Positions 38,395-51,100 of a DNA stretch of 64,000 nt are shown here, piece after piece. Source of the stretch: Cruorifilaria tuberocauda (Eukaryota; Nematoda; Chromadorea; Rhabditida; Onchocercidae); the NCBI GenBank assembly GCA_013365365.1, contig JABVXU010000065.1, positions 62,001 through 126,000 of the forward strand. Direction: 5' to 3'. How positions within the stretch are numbered: position 1 is the first letter of the stretch; every line of letters starts with the position of its first letter. The translations under genes and the position numbers were made by a program. The notes below the pieces were generated by a model, which saw nothing but the letters and a program-made list of their open reading frames with translations, made no database searches and had not been told where the DNA came from.

Positions 38395-38989
38395 TCGGCA
38401 TTAGTTTTTGCTACTATGACAGATCTGCTGTTCTGAAAGAAAAACTAGTTGTTTGATGAGATGATAAAAACATAAATGTTTCTTTAACTACTACATGCTT
38501 ACGTGAATAAATGCTAAGTGCAAAAGTTGATTAACATAAATCTCTAACGAGATCAAAAATAATTCAAATAGTGAAACAGCTATTTTCATACCTAAAATAA
38601 CACTAATTTATATGAACTTATCGGAGAAGTAAATGATCAGACAAGTAAAGTTCGAAGACTGCGTAGAATTCTCACCGACAAGTTTCTTATGAGTTAATTT
38701 ATCATTGTGGCATTGTGATCTGTGATGAACGTATCATCGATACACAGAGAGAAAAGTCATATTAGCTTACTGTAATGGTTTGCTGGATGCCAGGAGATCT
38801 TAGATTATGAAAGAAGGCTGGATTACGGTGTTTGCATTTTTTGCGTTGAATTTTTTGCTTCTCTAGCGATATATTCAATTCAAGAATTGTCCTAACTTTT
38901 TGTTTACTTATTTTATTGCTATATTTTATATACTTATTTTTCCTGTTTTTTTCTTTCTAAGTAATTTTCTGTTATTTAATGAATTAGGA
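38395..38989. promoter_or_regulatory. Divergent 5' region between NOC4 and WDR55
   Basis: About 0.6 kb separates the two start codons, less after the putative trans-splice sites at 38432 (-) and 38988 (+) are allowed for. Both genes act in ribosome biogenesis, so a shared bidirectional promoter is plausible. No known motif was recognised. Confidence 0.45.
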
Positions 38990-41077
38990 ATGGAAAAAGA
39001 TTTTGGTTCGGATAAGCCTGTACGGGTTGCACTTCATCCTTCATCAAGTAATCAATTTGCAATTGGATTCATGGATGGTTATATTAGATTTTGCAGTTTC
39101 GATTTATCGGAAGCGAAAATTGAGGTTAATATTGCATGTATTCTTTTCTATCAAATATGAATTCACATACAATGAAAGATGTATAAGGGTGAAGTTGAGT
39201 AGACAGTTGCTGATTATGTGATAAATATGTGTAGAAATTGCTGTAGAACGTTATTTTTCATTATTCTCAAATAGCTTTCATTAGAACTGCTTTTAGATTT
39301 TAGCCGCGAGAAAACTGAAAAGAGCCGTACGAGAATTGTCTTTCTCTAATAATGGTGAGCAGTTGTTTGCAGTTTGTGAAAATCGAGCACTATGTGTATA
39401 TAATGTTGAGGCAAATAAAAGGTTAGTGAATAATTTTTGATTAATGCATTTAGCAACGAGTCCAATATTTCATTTAAGTGCGAGAAATATGATTCAATTA
39501 GAGCTTTACATTGTTACTTTTGAATAAGATGTCTGATATCTTATAACCACGGTGAACATCTTGCGCACTTTTTGTAAATTTACTGCAGTATTTCTTTTTT
39601 TGAAATCTCAGGACAAGAACGATCAACTTTAAATTCTAAAAGGCGAAATACTCAGGAGTGACACAAATGATTAACTATATCAGTTGAGAAATGAAGTTAA
39701 ATTGTGTGAAGCTTGCTTGTTAAGGATACGATGCATTCGGAAAAGTCATGATCACAAAATTAATTCAATGTTTGTTTTGCCAGATGTGTCAAAACATCAA
39801 GTCGTGACAGGCGATGAATTTGGCGAAGTAAATTATTTTATATCCTTCCTTCTTATGCTAAATAAAGATAGATTCATGAAAAAGGTAGCAGTAATGACTC
39901 ATTAATTTTAGCGTGAATTTGAGTAGTGATCCCGTATCGCTTTTCTTAAAAAATGACTTTTATGAAATGCAATTTCTTAATTGAAAGAGTTCTAGTATAT
40001 CTCTTCTCTATTTGTTTACTCAGTTAAGTTTCTCTTCGATCATTTTTGTAAGAGTTTTTGAATAACCTGAATTTTCTCTATTAAGATAAAATTATGGGAT
40101 TTACGGGCGAAGGAGCCACTCGTCAGTTGTTTTAGTGAGCAGGAAGATGTCATAAATGGTTTCGACATTGCTAGGAATACTCTGTTAGCAGCTAGTTCTG
40201 ATGGAACCCTTGGCGCCTATGATTTCCGGAAGCAGAAGATGTTGCTTAGGTCTGAACCAATGCATAGTGAACTTCTATGTTTGGCTGTTACTCATAAGTT
40301 AGTACTTCTAATTTTTGCTTAGTTCATTTAATCTCATCAATTCAAATCATCAGTTACATTCAATTTCGATAGATTTAGTAGAGAAAAGTATATACAAAAG
40401 TTTACTCATTTTTAATAACTAAATATACTCATGAATTTTAGGTATTGTTACATTGGTAGTGGTGACGGTTATTTGGAAGTTTTCAAAATAAAGGAATATG
40501 GTAATCTCTTGGAAAGGATTAAGACAGATCATCCATTGGGGGTTGACTGTGTGCAGCTTCTTAGACATGGTGTTCTGTTAACCGGTTCAAATGAGGATGA
40601 TCAGCTAAGGTTTGTATTTCTTTAAATTTAGGTTTTTCATTTCATAGAAGTTGCATAGGAAGTGCAATTTTACGACTCCCGTTTTTTTATAAATTCAACC
40701 GTTATTTTTATTCTAATGTAATTTTTTTTAGAATAACTCATTTGAATCCAAATAAAAGTATGGGTAATATCGGTTTACATATCGGTGGCGTGCAGCAGTT
40801 ATGCATAACTTGTGATCGAGAATGCCTCGTAAGTGTGAGTTGGTTGGAATCGACTATTAAATTCTGGCATTTACCGAAATTACTGGACATGGTTCGTTAA
40901 TTTCGTTAGTGACAGCTTTTTATTCTTTGGATTTTTTTGTCATTATTTTTTTTTGACATAAACTTTTGCAAAACTTTTATTCTTTTTTAGATACCGATGT
41001 TACAATCGAATGATATCTCATCTAAAAAAATGCCAAAATCATCAAATTTTTTCAATGATCTCATTAATGATATATGA
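38990..41077 (+). CDS. wdr-55: WD repeat protein 55 homologue
   Basis: WDR55 is a nucleolar WD40 protein needed for rRNA production in vertebrates. Seven exons (38990-39124, 39297-39421, 39725-39827, 40086-40297, 40442-40609, 40732-40891, 40991-41077) join in phase to 329 residues. WD-type blades are visible: VALHPSSSNQFAIGFMDGYI, RELSFSNNGEQLFAVCENRA, HDHKINSMFVLP with VVTGDEFGE, IKLWDLRAKEP, LAASSDGTLGAYDFR, YIGSGDGYLEVF, and IKFWHLPKLLDM. The order and spacing follow human WDR55. The ATG lies two bases after a GAATTAG acceptor, suggesting spliced-leader addition. An AATAAA at 41108-41113 stands 31 bases after the stop. The acceptor of exon 3 (TTGTTAAG) is weak. The next gene starts 312 bases downstream on the same strand. 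Confidence 0.9.
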
Positions 41078-41389
41078 TTTTTCATGTATGCTACATTTAT
41101 TTCGAAGAATAAAACATCTTTCGAATCTGTTTTTCTCATCATACGGTGTCAATCAGTTCACGTAATTCTCTGAACGAAAATGTTCATCTTATCTCTTTTT
41201 GAAATTTTGAGAGTGATTCCTCGATAAGTTTTTCTTCATGAACATTATGGAAAAAAATTGTGATTTCTACACAGTGATGAGTGTGAATTTCTCCTAAAAA
41301 ATCTAACAGTGATAGCTACTGGTATTGTGACGACGTTTCAAGGACCAAAGTTCTCCTAAAATTTTTATGATATAATTTGTAGAACAACG

Positions 41390-42178
41390 ATGCACGAGGA
41401 AAGGATTTCGTGCTTGGCTTGTGGCTCATTGGATAGCTTAAATATTTGTCCAAGGTGCGCTCTCTCATATTGCTCTGTGAAGTGCTATCGAAATGAACAA
41501 CATCGAGAATGTTCAGAATCGTTTTATCGTGAATGTGTCGAGCAAGAATTGCGCCTCAGAGGCAATGCACCAAAGCCTCCAAAAACTTTTGAAGAATTTA
41601 TGAACGAACAAGTTGTAGGAGATTTCCCAATAGATATGGAAATTCCAGGTATTTCGGTTTTCTTCCTTTTTTTTAAAAATAATCAATCATATTTGAAAAG
41701 GAAGTCTATTGAAATAAAGAAAAAAATGTTTTTGTGTAATGATCTTCTATGTAAATTGGAAATAATATGGATTATTGATATAATTATGGAAGTATAACAT
41801 GTAAATAAAGCAATAATTCAATTGTGACATTTTTAGATTTATATTATTTTTTCATTTTTTGCGGTTTTTCACTTGTTCATCATACATATTTCAGGTAGTT
41901 CTGATCATGTACCGGATTCAGATGATGATGATGATGATAATGCTGACAGTTATTTAGAGAAAGTAAAGAGTGTGTGCGCTTCGGAATATCAATCAGCTGA
42001 AGAACGTGAGTTGGATAGGCAACTAACATTACTTGGTATTGGTACAGACAATGAAAGTCTTCTGTCATCGCTCACCGATACGGAGAAAAAGTCATTTACC
42101 TTGTTCTACAATAAACTATTAGAACAGGAAAGTGGTCTTGGTCGGTCAGTTTTTACGAAAAAAAAAGAACCTAAATAG
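41390..42178 (+). CDS. HIT-type zinc-finger protein (ZNHIT2-like)
   Basis: Two exons, 41390-41648 and 41895-42178, join in phase 1 to 180 residues. The N-terminal HIT zinc finger is complete: CLACGSLDSLNICPRCALSY then CSVKCYRNEQHRECSESFY, giving the Cys pairs and Cys-His-Cys end of zf-HIT. The CSESFYRE continuation resembles ZNHIT2, a cofactor linking the R2TP/HSP90 system to U5 snRNP assembly. The protein is much shorter than human ZNHIT2 (about 400 residues), so ZNHIT2-like is a tentative label. The rest is acidic (SDDDDDDNAD) and ends in a helical LTDTEKKSFTLFYNKLLEQE block. A TTTGTAG acceptor seven bases before the ATG suits trans-splicing in an operon with WDR55. Confidence 0.85.
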
Positions 42179-43116
42179 AATAATGGATTATGTTAGTAGC
42201 TTATGTTGTCTTTTCAAAATCTGTGTTTTATTTGACTTTTGAAAACATAAAGTCTGTGATAACAAAACCTTTATAAGGGATTGAATTCATCATTTGTGAT
42301 GAATTTTTCATTTTCGAATTGTTTATGCTTTTCGTTTCAAATTTCATTAGGCTTGCAAAAATTTAGAAGTGTATCACGAATTTAAGATTAAACATGTATT
42401 ATTTGTAATATGGACGATGGTCTATATTTTGATACTTCTGGTACCAGAAATTTAAAATTTATCTCTTGAGTAAAATCCTTTCGAAGTCTGTATAATGAAA
42501 TTAAGCTGATTATTTCTGTTATTTGGAAATTTATGCGTGTAGTTATATGCACCTAATTGAAATATCTAAAATTCACCGAAGTGTCAATTTAAAGAGCTCG
42601 AAAAAATGAAAAGCTGCCAATATACGGGTCATTATTTGCCAAAATACTTTGCTAAATTTTGAAAGTTTTTATTATTCTCTTATAAAATATCATTGTATGA
42701 TTTGAAATTTCTCGTTTCTGTTGCTAAAAATTTAATTTCTATTGATATTTTTCAAATTCTAATAAAAATATAGAAATTATTTATATTTGTTGATCTGTGT
42801 ATACAGGTTGATGACAAAGAAATATATCGCATAGTTTTTCGTAGATTATTATTGGTTTAATATTGCTTAAAGATGTAGGCTTGTAAAATTAAATGATTTG
42901 CTTCAAATCACCGGTTCGGATTGGAGATAATTTTCTCGTCGGTAACATTAATTAATCTGTCTTGAATGTCGCAGAATATCAAGAAGCTATTTGCACGTTT
43001 GTTGCATAGATATTCATATTTGCACCTGAATAAATTCAAATATAGGATATGAAAGTAGTAAAGAAGTTGATGGACTTAATCACTGATTAGGATGATTTGT
43101 TTTCATGTTTTTAGTT
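42179..43116. other. Intergenic between the HIT-finger gene and MRPL21
   Basis: AT-rich, about 0.9 kb, holding the 3'UTR of the HIT-finger gene and the 5' flank of MRPL21. No further gene was recognised. Confidence 0.6.
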
Positions 43117-44382
43117 ATGGCCGCTACTTTGGTTGGATCTTTCAAGTTGTTTCTGAGGAAGACAAGTACGGTTATTAAACCAGAAATTGTTGATACAAAT
43201 AAAATAGAGAAGGTAATTCTATAATTATTGAGATTTTTTTGATTGTTTTTTTGTTATCATTACAGCTGAGTTTTTAAATTTTTTAGTGTTCATTTAAAAT
43301 TGAGTTTTGATCACTTTAATGATTTTTTGATTCTGTTATAAGCATAGTTTTACATTCTGAATTTATGAATATCACGTTCATTAAAAAATTGAATATTTCT
43401 TCTAAGGTTGTGAATGCTATGGAGCAGGAATGGAAGCAGAGAAATGCCCGCCTTTTTGCCATTATATATATTAATAAGCGACAGTTCAAAGTATCGGAGA
43501 ATGATTTGATTGTTTTATACGATAATTTACCTTTGGATGTGGGCGACAAAATTAAGTTAGAGAAGGTTATTTTTAAAAAATTTCAAAAATTAATAAATAA
43601 ATTATAAATATAAATAAATTATTTTTTAAGTGTGTGAAAGGAAAAAATTTGATACTACTTTCATTCCTATATGTTTTCTGCTTATTGATACATGCATCTC
43701 TCTTTCTTGTTAATTTTCTTGAGATAATTTTCATCACTGATTCGTTTACTTCCTTTCCTACTGTAAAAAGTAAAATTACTTCTATAGTTAATGAATTGTT
43801 TTCACTGTTGAAATATTAAGAGTATTAACAATCTCATAATAGTAAGATATTTGTCCCATTTGTAATTATTTCAAAATTGCATGAATTTCACATAAATTTT
43901 TCAATATTTAGCGTTTCTTGATGGAATTAGATTTAATCTGTTTTTGATATGTAAATTGTGATCAAAATCTTTCAGAAATCTCATAAGATATTTGTATTTT
44001 TAGATTTTAGCAGTTGGTGGCAAAAATTTCACATTATTTGGTCGACCATTAATACATTCACCTGTAGTAACGGTTAATGCTACTGTTGTTGAAAAAACAA
44101 CATCTTATCCACAGCTCAGATATTTGATGATCAATCATTCAAAAGTGCGGAGTCTCAACTGTATGTTTTTCTCATTCTTCTCACAATATAATTTTATGAT
44201 TATTGTTGACAAATTTTATATATTTCACGAGCAAACTCTTCCGTTTATGAAATCATTCTATAAAATTCTTCAAAATTTCAAATTTATAAATCAATTTTTC
44301 ATTCTCACTTCTTTCAGGGATGAGTCGTGAAACGACGATACTAAGGATAAATGACATTAAAATCGATAGGAAGAATTTGTGA
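43117..44382 (+). CDS. mrpl-21: Mitochondrial large ribosomal subunit protein bL21m (MRPL21)
   Basis: Four exons (43117-43212, 43407-43565, 44004-44160, 44318-44382) join in phase to 158 residues ending in TGA. The L21 fold is recognised from LFAIIYINKRQFKVSENDLI then VGDKIKLEKILAVGGKNFTL and FGRPLIHSPVVTVNATV. This matches the bacterial pattern of a gly-lys-gln strand followed by a G-D-x-I loop. The last exon (MSRETTILRINDIKIDRKNL) matches the C-terminal IRI-x-DI pattern of mitochondrial L21. The N-terminus (MAATLVGSFKLFLRKTSTVI) looks like an import signal. A TTTTTTAG acceptor is two bases before the ATG. Overlapping AATAAA signals lie at 44507-44516. The + strand group WDR55, HIT finger and MRPL21 is all ribosome- or RNP-related. 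Confidence 0.93.
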
Positions 44383-45433
44383 TCATGTGATTTTTTTGTA
44401 TGTATATATTTTGTTAAGTTTTAATTTAAACAGAAAAAAGTTTCGAGGATAACAATCGTTCCGAACGAGAAGTGGAAAATTTAGATTTGCTTATGAAATT
44501 AATTTAATAAAATAAATAGTATTTTTCGTATTTAATTTTTGAAGCGCCCATCTAATAATTGATGTTTAAATGATAATGTAACATCTTATTTGTTAGTTAA
44601 ATTAAAATAATGATAATACAAATGAAAATTTCAATATTACTGCCTCACAATTTATATATTGAATTTTCAAAGACAAAAGAATTTTTGGAGGAATCTATAG
44701 ATGTATCGATAAGAAAAAAGAAATTTTGCTACAATTGCAGACATTTTTATAGGTATTTCTTGTCAGTGGACATTTGGAGAAAATCATTTGTGACAGGGGC
44801 GGATTCGCTATTCCTATAAAAGCGCCTCATTTGACCCAAATTAACCAGTTCCATCCGATTTCTTTGTGAACTAATTTTCTTTTATCTTTTTTTTAAATAA
44901 ATAGTTTCGGGAGTTACATATACAAAAAAAAATGCATTTTGCACAATGATATTCTGATTCGTAACGTCGAAAGTGTTATCCAATCAATCAATATCCAATA
45001 ACCACTTATTACAAATATGACTTAAGAGAATAAATAATATTTAAGTGAATACTTTAATGTAATACCTTAGGTAAATGCCCTAAGCATTCTGGTGAACAAA
45101 TACATTGAAATATGATAGGAAACAGGTTTCATATACGTTACATTTTCTTCTTATTCTATCTACCTTTATCTATAATATATCCATATATCCAAAATTCTAT
45201 TATCACTATCACTACAGGCATAATCACTAGTATGATCACTATCATAGCATCATAGTCACTACTATGATAATGATAATATATCACGACTGCACATATAATG
45301 ATTGCTATAAATGATGATGATTCGTTAATTAATCATTCCTAACTCTCGCTTATTTTATTTTTAAATTAATTTTATTAAGATATTTTGGAAACAAATAAAT
45401 TTTTGATAAAGTGATAAAACAAACGATTGAATT
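44383..45433. other. Intergenic 5' of the collagen gene
   Basis: The region holds the 3'UTR of MRPL21 and the promoter region of the collagen. It includes ATC/GAT-rich low-complexity DNA at about 45200-45290. The short open frame at 44610-44819 has no support. Confidence 0.6.
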
Positions 45434-47788
45434 ATGTCGGTAGAAAGTGCAACACTTGGAGCAATTGTATTTTCCGGTGCAACACTTCTTATTTGTTTAC
45501 TTGCAATTGCAGTAATACACAGTGATGTTACATCCATTTGGAGTGAATTAGACTCAGAAATTGTTTCTTTTAAGGTTTCAACTTTTCCTCTCACTTAATT
45601 ACAACTGTTAATTATAATCAATAAATAATTGTTAATTATGATATTGGAAAGTATTAAAACAATAGGACAAGAGAAAAAAAACCAATGGTTCATTTTTTTA
45701 TTTAGGTCAAAACAGATGATTTATGGAAAGAAATGATTGGTCTTGGAGCTGGTACACCATCGAATCGTCTACGTCGTCAAGCTAGCTATAATAATTATGA
45801 TAAAAGTAAAACAAGTGATAGTGGTAGCGGTGATGGTTATGATAATTCTAACGGTGCTAATAGTAATAGTTATGATAGTTCATCAAGTGGTAATAGTGGT
45901 AGCAATTATGGTAGTTCAACAAAAGCTGATAGTAGTTACGGTAGCAGTAGTAGTAGTGGTAGCAGTAGTGATACTGCTAATGGATATAATTCCGGTGCTG
46001 GAAATTATGGTAGCATACCATCAACTGCTATCAGTGAATCATATGGTGTAAAACCGCAAGAAGGTAACCTTTTTTTTTTCTTTAGCAATAATAAGTAATA
46101 AAAAAGATAAAGGTTTGAAAGAATGTGTAATCTTTCGTGCAATTCTCAAAAAAATGTTCAATGTTAAATTTCAAAAATAAAAAAAGGTAATTAATGAAAT
46201 TTTAAAGCATAATTTAAGCGAAAAATAAAAGTCTATTAATTTTCGATCTTAAAATATAACTTAAAATTCAATTTTAGGGTTGAAATTTCTTTTAAGAAGA
46301 AACATTTTTCGTGTAATTATAATGATTTTTTACTCTTCATAATATTACAAAAGAATGATTAAAGTGGTACCCGGTAAAGTGAAGCATAATGGTGAGCAAG
46401 AATCTGATACTGAACTTCATTCAAAAGGTTATGCACCTGGTAGTGCACCACCAACAGCGGCTAATACTGATTATAATATACATGTGAAACCACCTAGTAG
46501 CGGAATTTTTGTTCCACCAACTCGTTATGGAGGTCAATCCGGAAAGGAGTTTCAACTATTCAGCGGTTCTATCATACCACCAGGTTTCCCGAAAAATGGA
46601 TGGTGTAGTATGTTTCTGTAATTATCATTTTTTAATTCTCTTCCTGATTTTGAAATTTCTTCATTTAATGATTTTTCCAAGAATTTCGGAACATATTATT
46701 TTGAAACGAGATATTTCAAGATTTTAGCAATTTTCGAACTGTTTAAATCCGAACTTTTAGTTGGCGGAAACGGAAAACTTGAGTTCAACTTGCCCTAAGA
46801 GATTTCAGAGCGATAAAAGTCCGGTAATTTCAGTGTGCAGTTTGGAAAATACTTGTCCACCAGGTCCACCAGGACCAAAAGGTGAAAAAGGGGCTGATGG
46901 TGAAAATGGAATCCCTGGTAAAGATGGTAAAGACGGAATTGATGCGGAAGATGTTCAGCAACAAGGTCCATCTGGATGTTTCAATTGTCCAGAAGGTCCG
47001 CCCGGTCCTCCAGGACCACCCGGTCGTCCGGGTATCCGCGGACAACGTGGACCAAAAGGCACACCAGGTTTTCCGGGCCGTGATGGAAATCCAGGACCAC
47101 CAGGCGATATTGGCCCACCGGGACCGCCAGGTATTTCCTTTTCCCTTTATTTGATATTTTTCTAAGTTTTCGAATGTTAATTTTTAGCAGCACTTGGTTT
47201 CGTTTGCAGGATCAGATGGCAAGCCTGGGGAGCCAGGAGAAAAGGGTGTTGATGCTGAAAAAGTTATTGGACGAAAAGGCAATCGTGGTCCACCAGGTGA
47301 TCAGGGTCCTGAAGGACCACCTGGAGACAAGGGTAAGGATGCGCCACCAGGAGAACCAGGTCCTGAAGGACCTGTCGGACAGCCAGGCTTTCAAGGACCG
47401 CAAGGAAGTGACGGTGAAGAAGGTCCAGAAGGTCCACCTGGAAATTCTGGCAAAGATGCCGAGGTTAGATTAATCAGTTTTAAAACAAAATAAAAAATGA
47501 AATGAATTATTCCATTGGTTAAATTTCAAAGTTCTTTCAAATACAGAAATTCAATTTATATAATTTCTCCATCGGTTAAATTTTATAGTCTATGAAATCT
47601 GGCGATTTTAGTATTGTCCATGTCCACCGCGTGAACATCGATCACGTCTTGGTTCCATAAGAAGTGATGATAATGAAGGCAAGACGGAAGAAGTAGAATC
47701 TAAGAGCGATGATGCAGGTGGACAATTCGGAAAAACCGATTTTGACAGTGGCAATAAAGGATACAAATCACGACGTACACTGCTTTAA
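45434..47788 (+). CDS. Cuticle collagen with long Ser/Gly/Tyr-rich insert
   Basis: Six exons (45434-45574, 45706-46063, 46365-46607, 46834-47130, 47210-47463, 47612-47788) join in phase to 489 residues. The start has the cuticle-collagen N domain: a membrane anchor ([20 protein letters not shown]) then [16 protein letters not shown], followed by RLRRQ, a subtilisin/furin-type cleavage site. A region rich in Ser, Gly, Asn and Tyr comes next (exon 2), then a Pro-rich linker (exon 3). The cysteine motif [16 protein letters not shown] introduces Gly-X-Y blocks, interrupted by a second Cys pair ([14 protein letters not shown]). The acidic non-collagen tail starts with YCPCPPRE. The exon 4 acceptor at 46833 was chosen over 46760 because only it keeps phase and gives the usual CxC...CP motif. 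The product should be a structural component of the cuticle made by the hypodermis. The long insert recalls BLI-type collagens, but orthology is not established. Confidence 0.9.
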
Positions 47789-48199
47789 AATTAATTTATA
47801 ATTAGCATATTCCACTAATTGCTGTGTGCCGTATTTCAGAAAAAATATTCCTCAAGGATCTTTTTTATACATATCATGAAAGTCCATTTCATGGAATATT
47901 TAAATAATATTTCAAGTATAACTCCCCTTTCTTCATGCAAGATTCTTTGATCAATCGATATTGATCATAGAAATGGAAATATACCAAGGAGCAACTTGTA
48001 CATTAAATTGAAAAAAATAATAAGGTCAACCGATATACATCAATTTTTGTTCATTAAACAGTATAAAAAATATTTTTTAAAAAAAATATCTCAAAAAAAT
48101 GTTTTTCTTACTTTATTCTTTCTCAATACAAAAGAAGTTAATTTTGACAAAAAAAAGAGTGAATTAACATTTCAAAATTGTTAAATAATTTATTATTAA
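47789..48199. other. Intergenic, convergent 3' ends of collagen and PAN genes
   Basis: About 0.4 kb of AT-rich DNA containing both 3'UTRs. No gene was recognised. Confidence 0.6.
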
Positions 48200-51100
48200 T
48201 TAACTTTTATACAATAAATCATCGATCATTTTCTTTCGTTTCTTCAATGGACAATTTATTTCGAAATAATCCACAAGATCAGTGTTCTCTTCCACAAAAA
48301 GATTCTTTTGTGTTTGTCTATTTTCACTATTTAGGATACAATTTTGCTCCAATTCCTAAAAATTAATTTTAATTTTGCTCCAAAATTAATTTTTAATTTC
48401 ATTCTAGTAGAATTTTATAGTATATAAGATAAAATTTTATAGATAGTAACTTATTTTATAGTATATACTTTCGTCATACATTATTAAATTTGCATGAAAA
48501 TAAGTGTTAGTGGACCAGGGATAAGTTAAAGTATAGTTTGAAGTTTTTGCCTCGTAGAAATAAGCAGCACTGGTGCAATTCATTGCAAATAGTTGTCGTG
48601 ACTTTAAGCAATTCTCGAAGCATTCCATAAATGATTGTGTTGTTACAACAGCTTCCGCAAATCCAACCAATATCATTTGTGGAAAACGATTTATACTTTG
48701 ACATTCGTTACTGAAAAATTAAATTTAGAAACTGCAAAAATTAAAAAAGCTAATCGTTCTTTTCTTTGAATGTTAGCTAAAGAAAAAAATAAAAACAAAA
48801 GTAAATTTACCTAATTAAATCATCGTTAACACAAATTTTTTCATAATAATTACTATCGGAACTTTGCTTTAACTGTCTGGTATTTCGTGATGTTACTGCT
48901 TCACCAAATAAGCTACAACCAGTTTCGCTATAATCGAAAGAATGACACTCAAAATGACGTCCTTTATCATCCTGTTAATTTCATTTTAATTAATTACGTG
49001 GATTTATCTGTAATTGTTAAAGAAAATAATAATAATTAGTCCATTCGCCTTTTTTTTTTAGAATTAAAATTTTAATAAAAATACTACAAATAACTTTTCT
49101 TTCATAAGTAAAATTTTTTTCACCAATTTTTTCCAGGTAAATTTTTGAATTTAATTAGCTTAATAGCGATTGTTTAATCAAAAAATTTAACCTCATTTTT
49201 CATTAACTTTAGACTGCTAAATTTAATTAAGGAAATGCTTACTTGCATGTATTGAAATTAAAAATTGAAATGAACATACGATATTGTTAGTACATGCATC
49301 GAAGCAAGCATCCAAATTATAAGCCTTTAAATCTCTCCGATTGATACTATCAAGCTTAAATCCTTGAGTTCGCAGATATTTGACAACTTTGCCTTTTTCA
49401 CAGGTATTTTTATTTGCACCGTCTTTTATTAAATCATTTAGTAGCACTTTACTGCTTATTTTTTCGTCTAAAAATTTAAATTTAATTAATAACAGTAAAA
49501 TTACTTCCGGTTAATTTGACTACTGTAAAAGAAACTTTTTATTTTTTTTTTTTGGAATTACTATGTAAAATAACAGGCCTTCGGAATTTGTTCGTTTCGA
49601 TTTAATCTTCTTTGCATATTTCAAATCACATCCATTAGCAAAAGTTGGCTCCAAGTATGAATGATCATAGTACTTGACCAATCTACAAAAAGAAAAAAAG
49701 TGAAATATCAAACAGATTTCGAAAATTTGAAAAATCTTAAAATATATGCTAAATTTCAAATTCAACTTTACTCTAATTTAAATCAAAAAACTGCAAGTAA
49801 TGGAATTATACGAAATATAAGATTAATATAAGCCTACTAACCTTTCAATATAATTGTCGTTAAAAAAACATGTAAAAAAATTTCAAAAAGAAAACCTATC
49901 TTGATGGTAGCTGATCGCCTTGATGAGCAAAAAAATCACAAATCTAAAAATGAGTTAATTTAAAAAATTTCAAATTTCTTCTAGCATATAAACTTCTGCT
50001 GAATTCATACAAAGTTAAATTTAAATTGAATGAAATGCTGCATTCTCATGATTTTTTCAATTAATTAAATATAATCAATATCGATTAAAAAAAAAATTTA
50101 ATTCAAAAGATTCCAGTTGTAAATTATGCAAATTTTCAGAATTTGATATTGATAATTGATAAATTGTTTGAATTTTCAAAATATCAAAATACTTTTACAA
50201 AATTAAACAGCTTTTGTTAAATTTCAAAATATAAACCTTATTAGTAATATCATAAACTAATGAACGACAACTGTAAAAATCATTTTGTGATTGCATGCAT
50301 CGTTTCTTGCATTCCTCGAATTGCAAATTTGATCGCCGTTCATACGGTTGTGCATTAACAATAATACATTCATTGTAAACTCGAAAACATACATCACCTG
50401 AATTATGATAATGAATTATCAAATATCTGCTGATAATGACTTATCGAGTGGTAATGAATTATCAAACATCTGCTGATAATGACTTATCAAGTGATAATGA
50501 ATTATCAAATGTCCACATATATTAAAAAAATTGACAAAATGAAACATTTTAAGAAATTTTAGTTAATTTTATTGGAAAAGGAAACTAACAATCAAGAATA
50601 ATTATAGACAAATATGTATACAAACAATAGTTCACGTACTTAAATCAGGTTTACCAATGATCATATCACGTTGTTGATTGACTGATATAGCATTTTCAGT
50701 AGTGAAGAGCTAAAACTGTATTCTATATAACTTTATAACTTTGTAACTTTTATTCTATATGACTTTAAATTATTATAACCTTAGGTTAAATATTTATTAT
50801 TGAAGGAAAAGAATAAAATTCAAGCAGTAACAAAGAGTAATATTTTCCCAGTAAAAAGATAAAGAGAATCTTACTGATAAAATTGCTTAATTTAATTTCT
50901 CGTTGAATAAGTAAGAGAATAAATTAATTGGAAAAGTTACTCTTCTATAACTGGTTGGATAACCTTCATCTCTGTATTTAGAATCTTTAGCTTCGTTTGA
51001 TAGAATTTCCGTTGATAGACTGCTTCCAAATTCTGTTGCACGCTTTTTTTCCGTACTGTATTTTCATTTTCTTTTTTTTGTAAGGAAAATGAAACTTTTA

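Noticed and set aside
44610..44819. 69-codon open frame on +
   Set aside because: It lies just past the MRPL21 poly(A) signals, has no motif and no splice context.
46761..46833. Earlier start of collagen exon 4 at 46761
   Set aside because: The TTTTAG site is good but cannot be joined in phase to exon 3. The TTTCAG at 46831-46833 keeps phase and gives the usual collagen Cys motif.
46830..47403. Several open frames on both strands over the collagen exons
   Set aside because: They are shadow frames created by the repetitive Gly-X-Y coding sequence.
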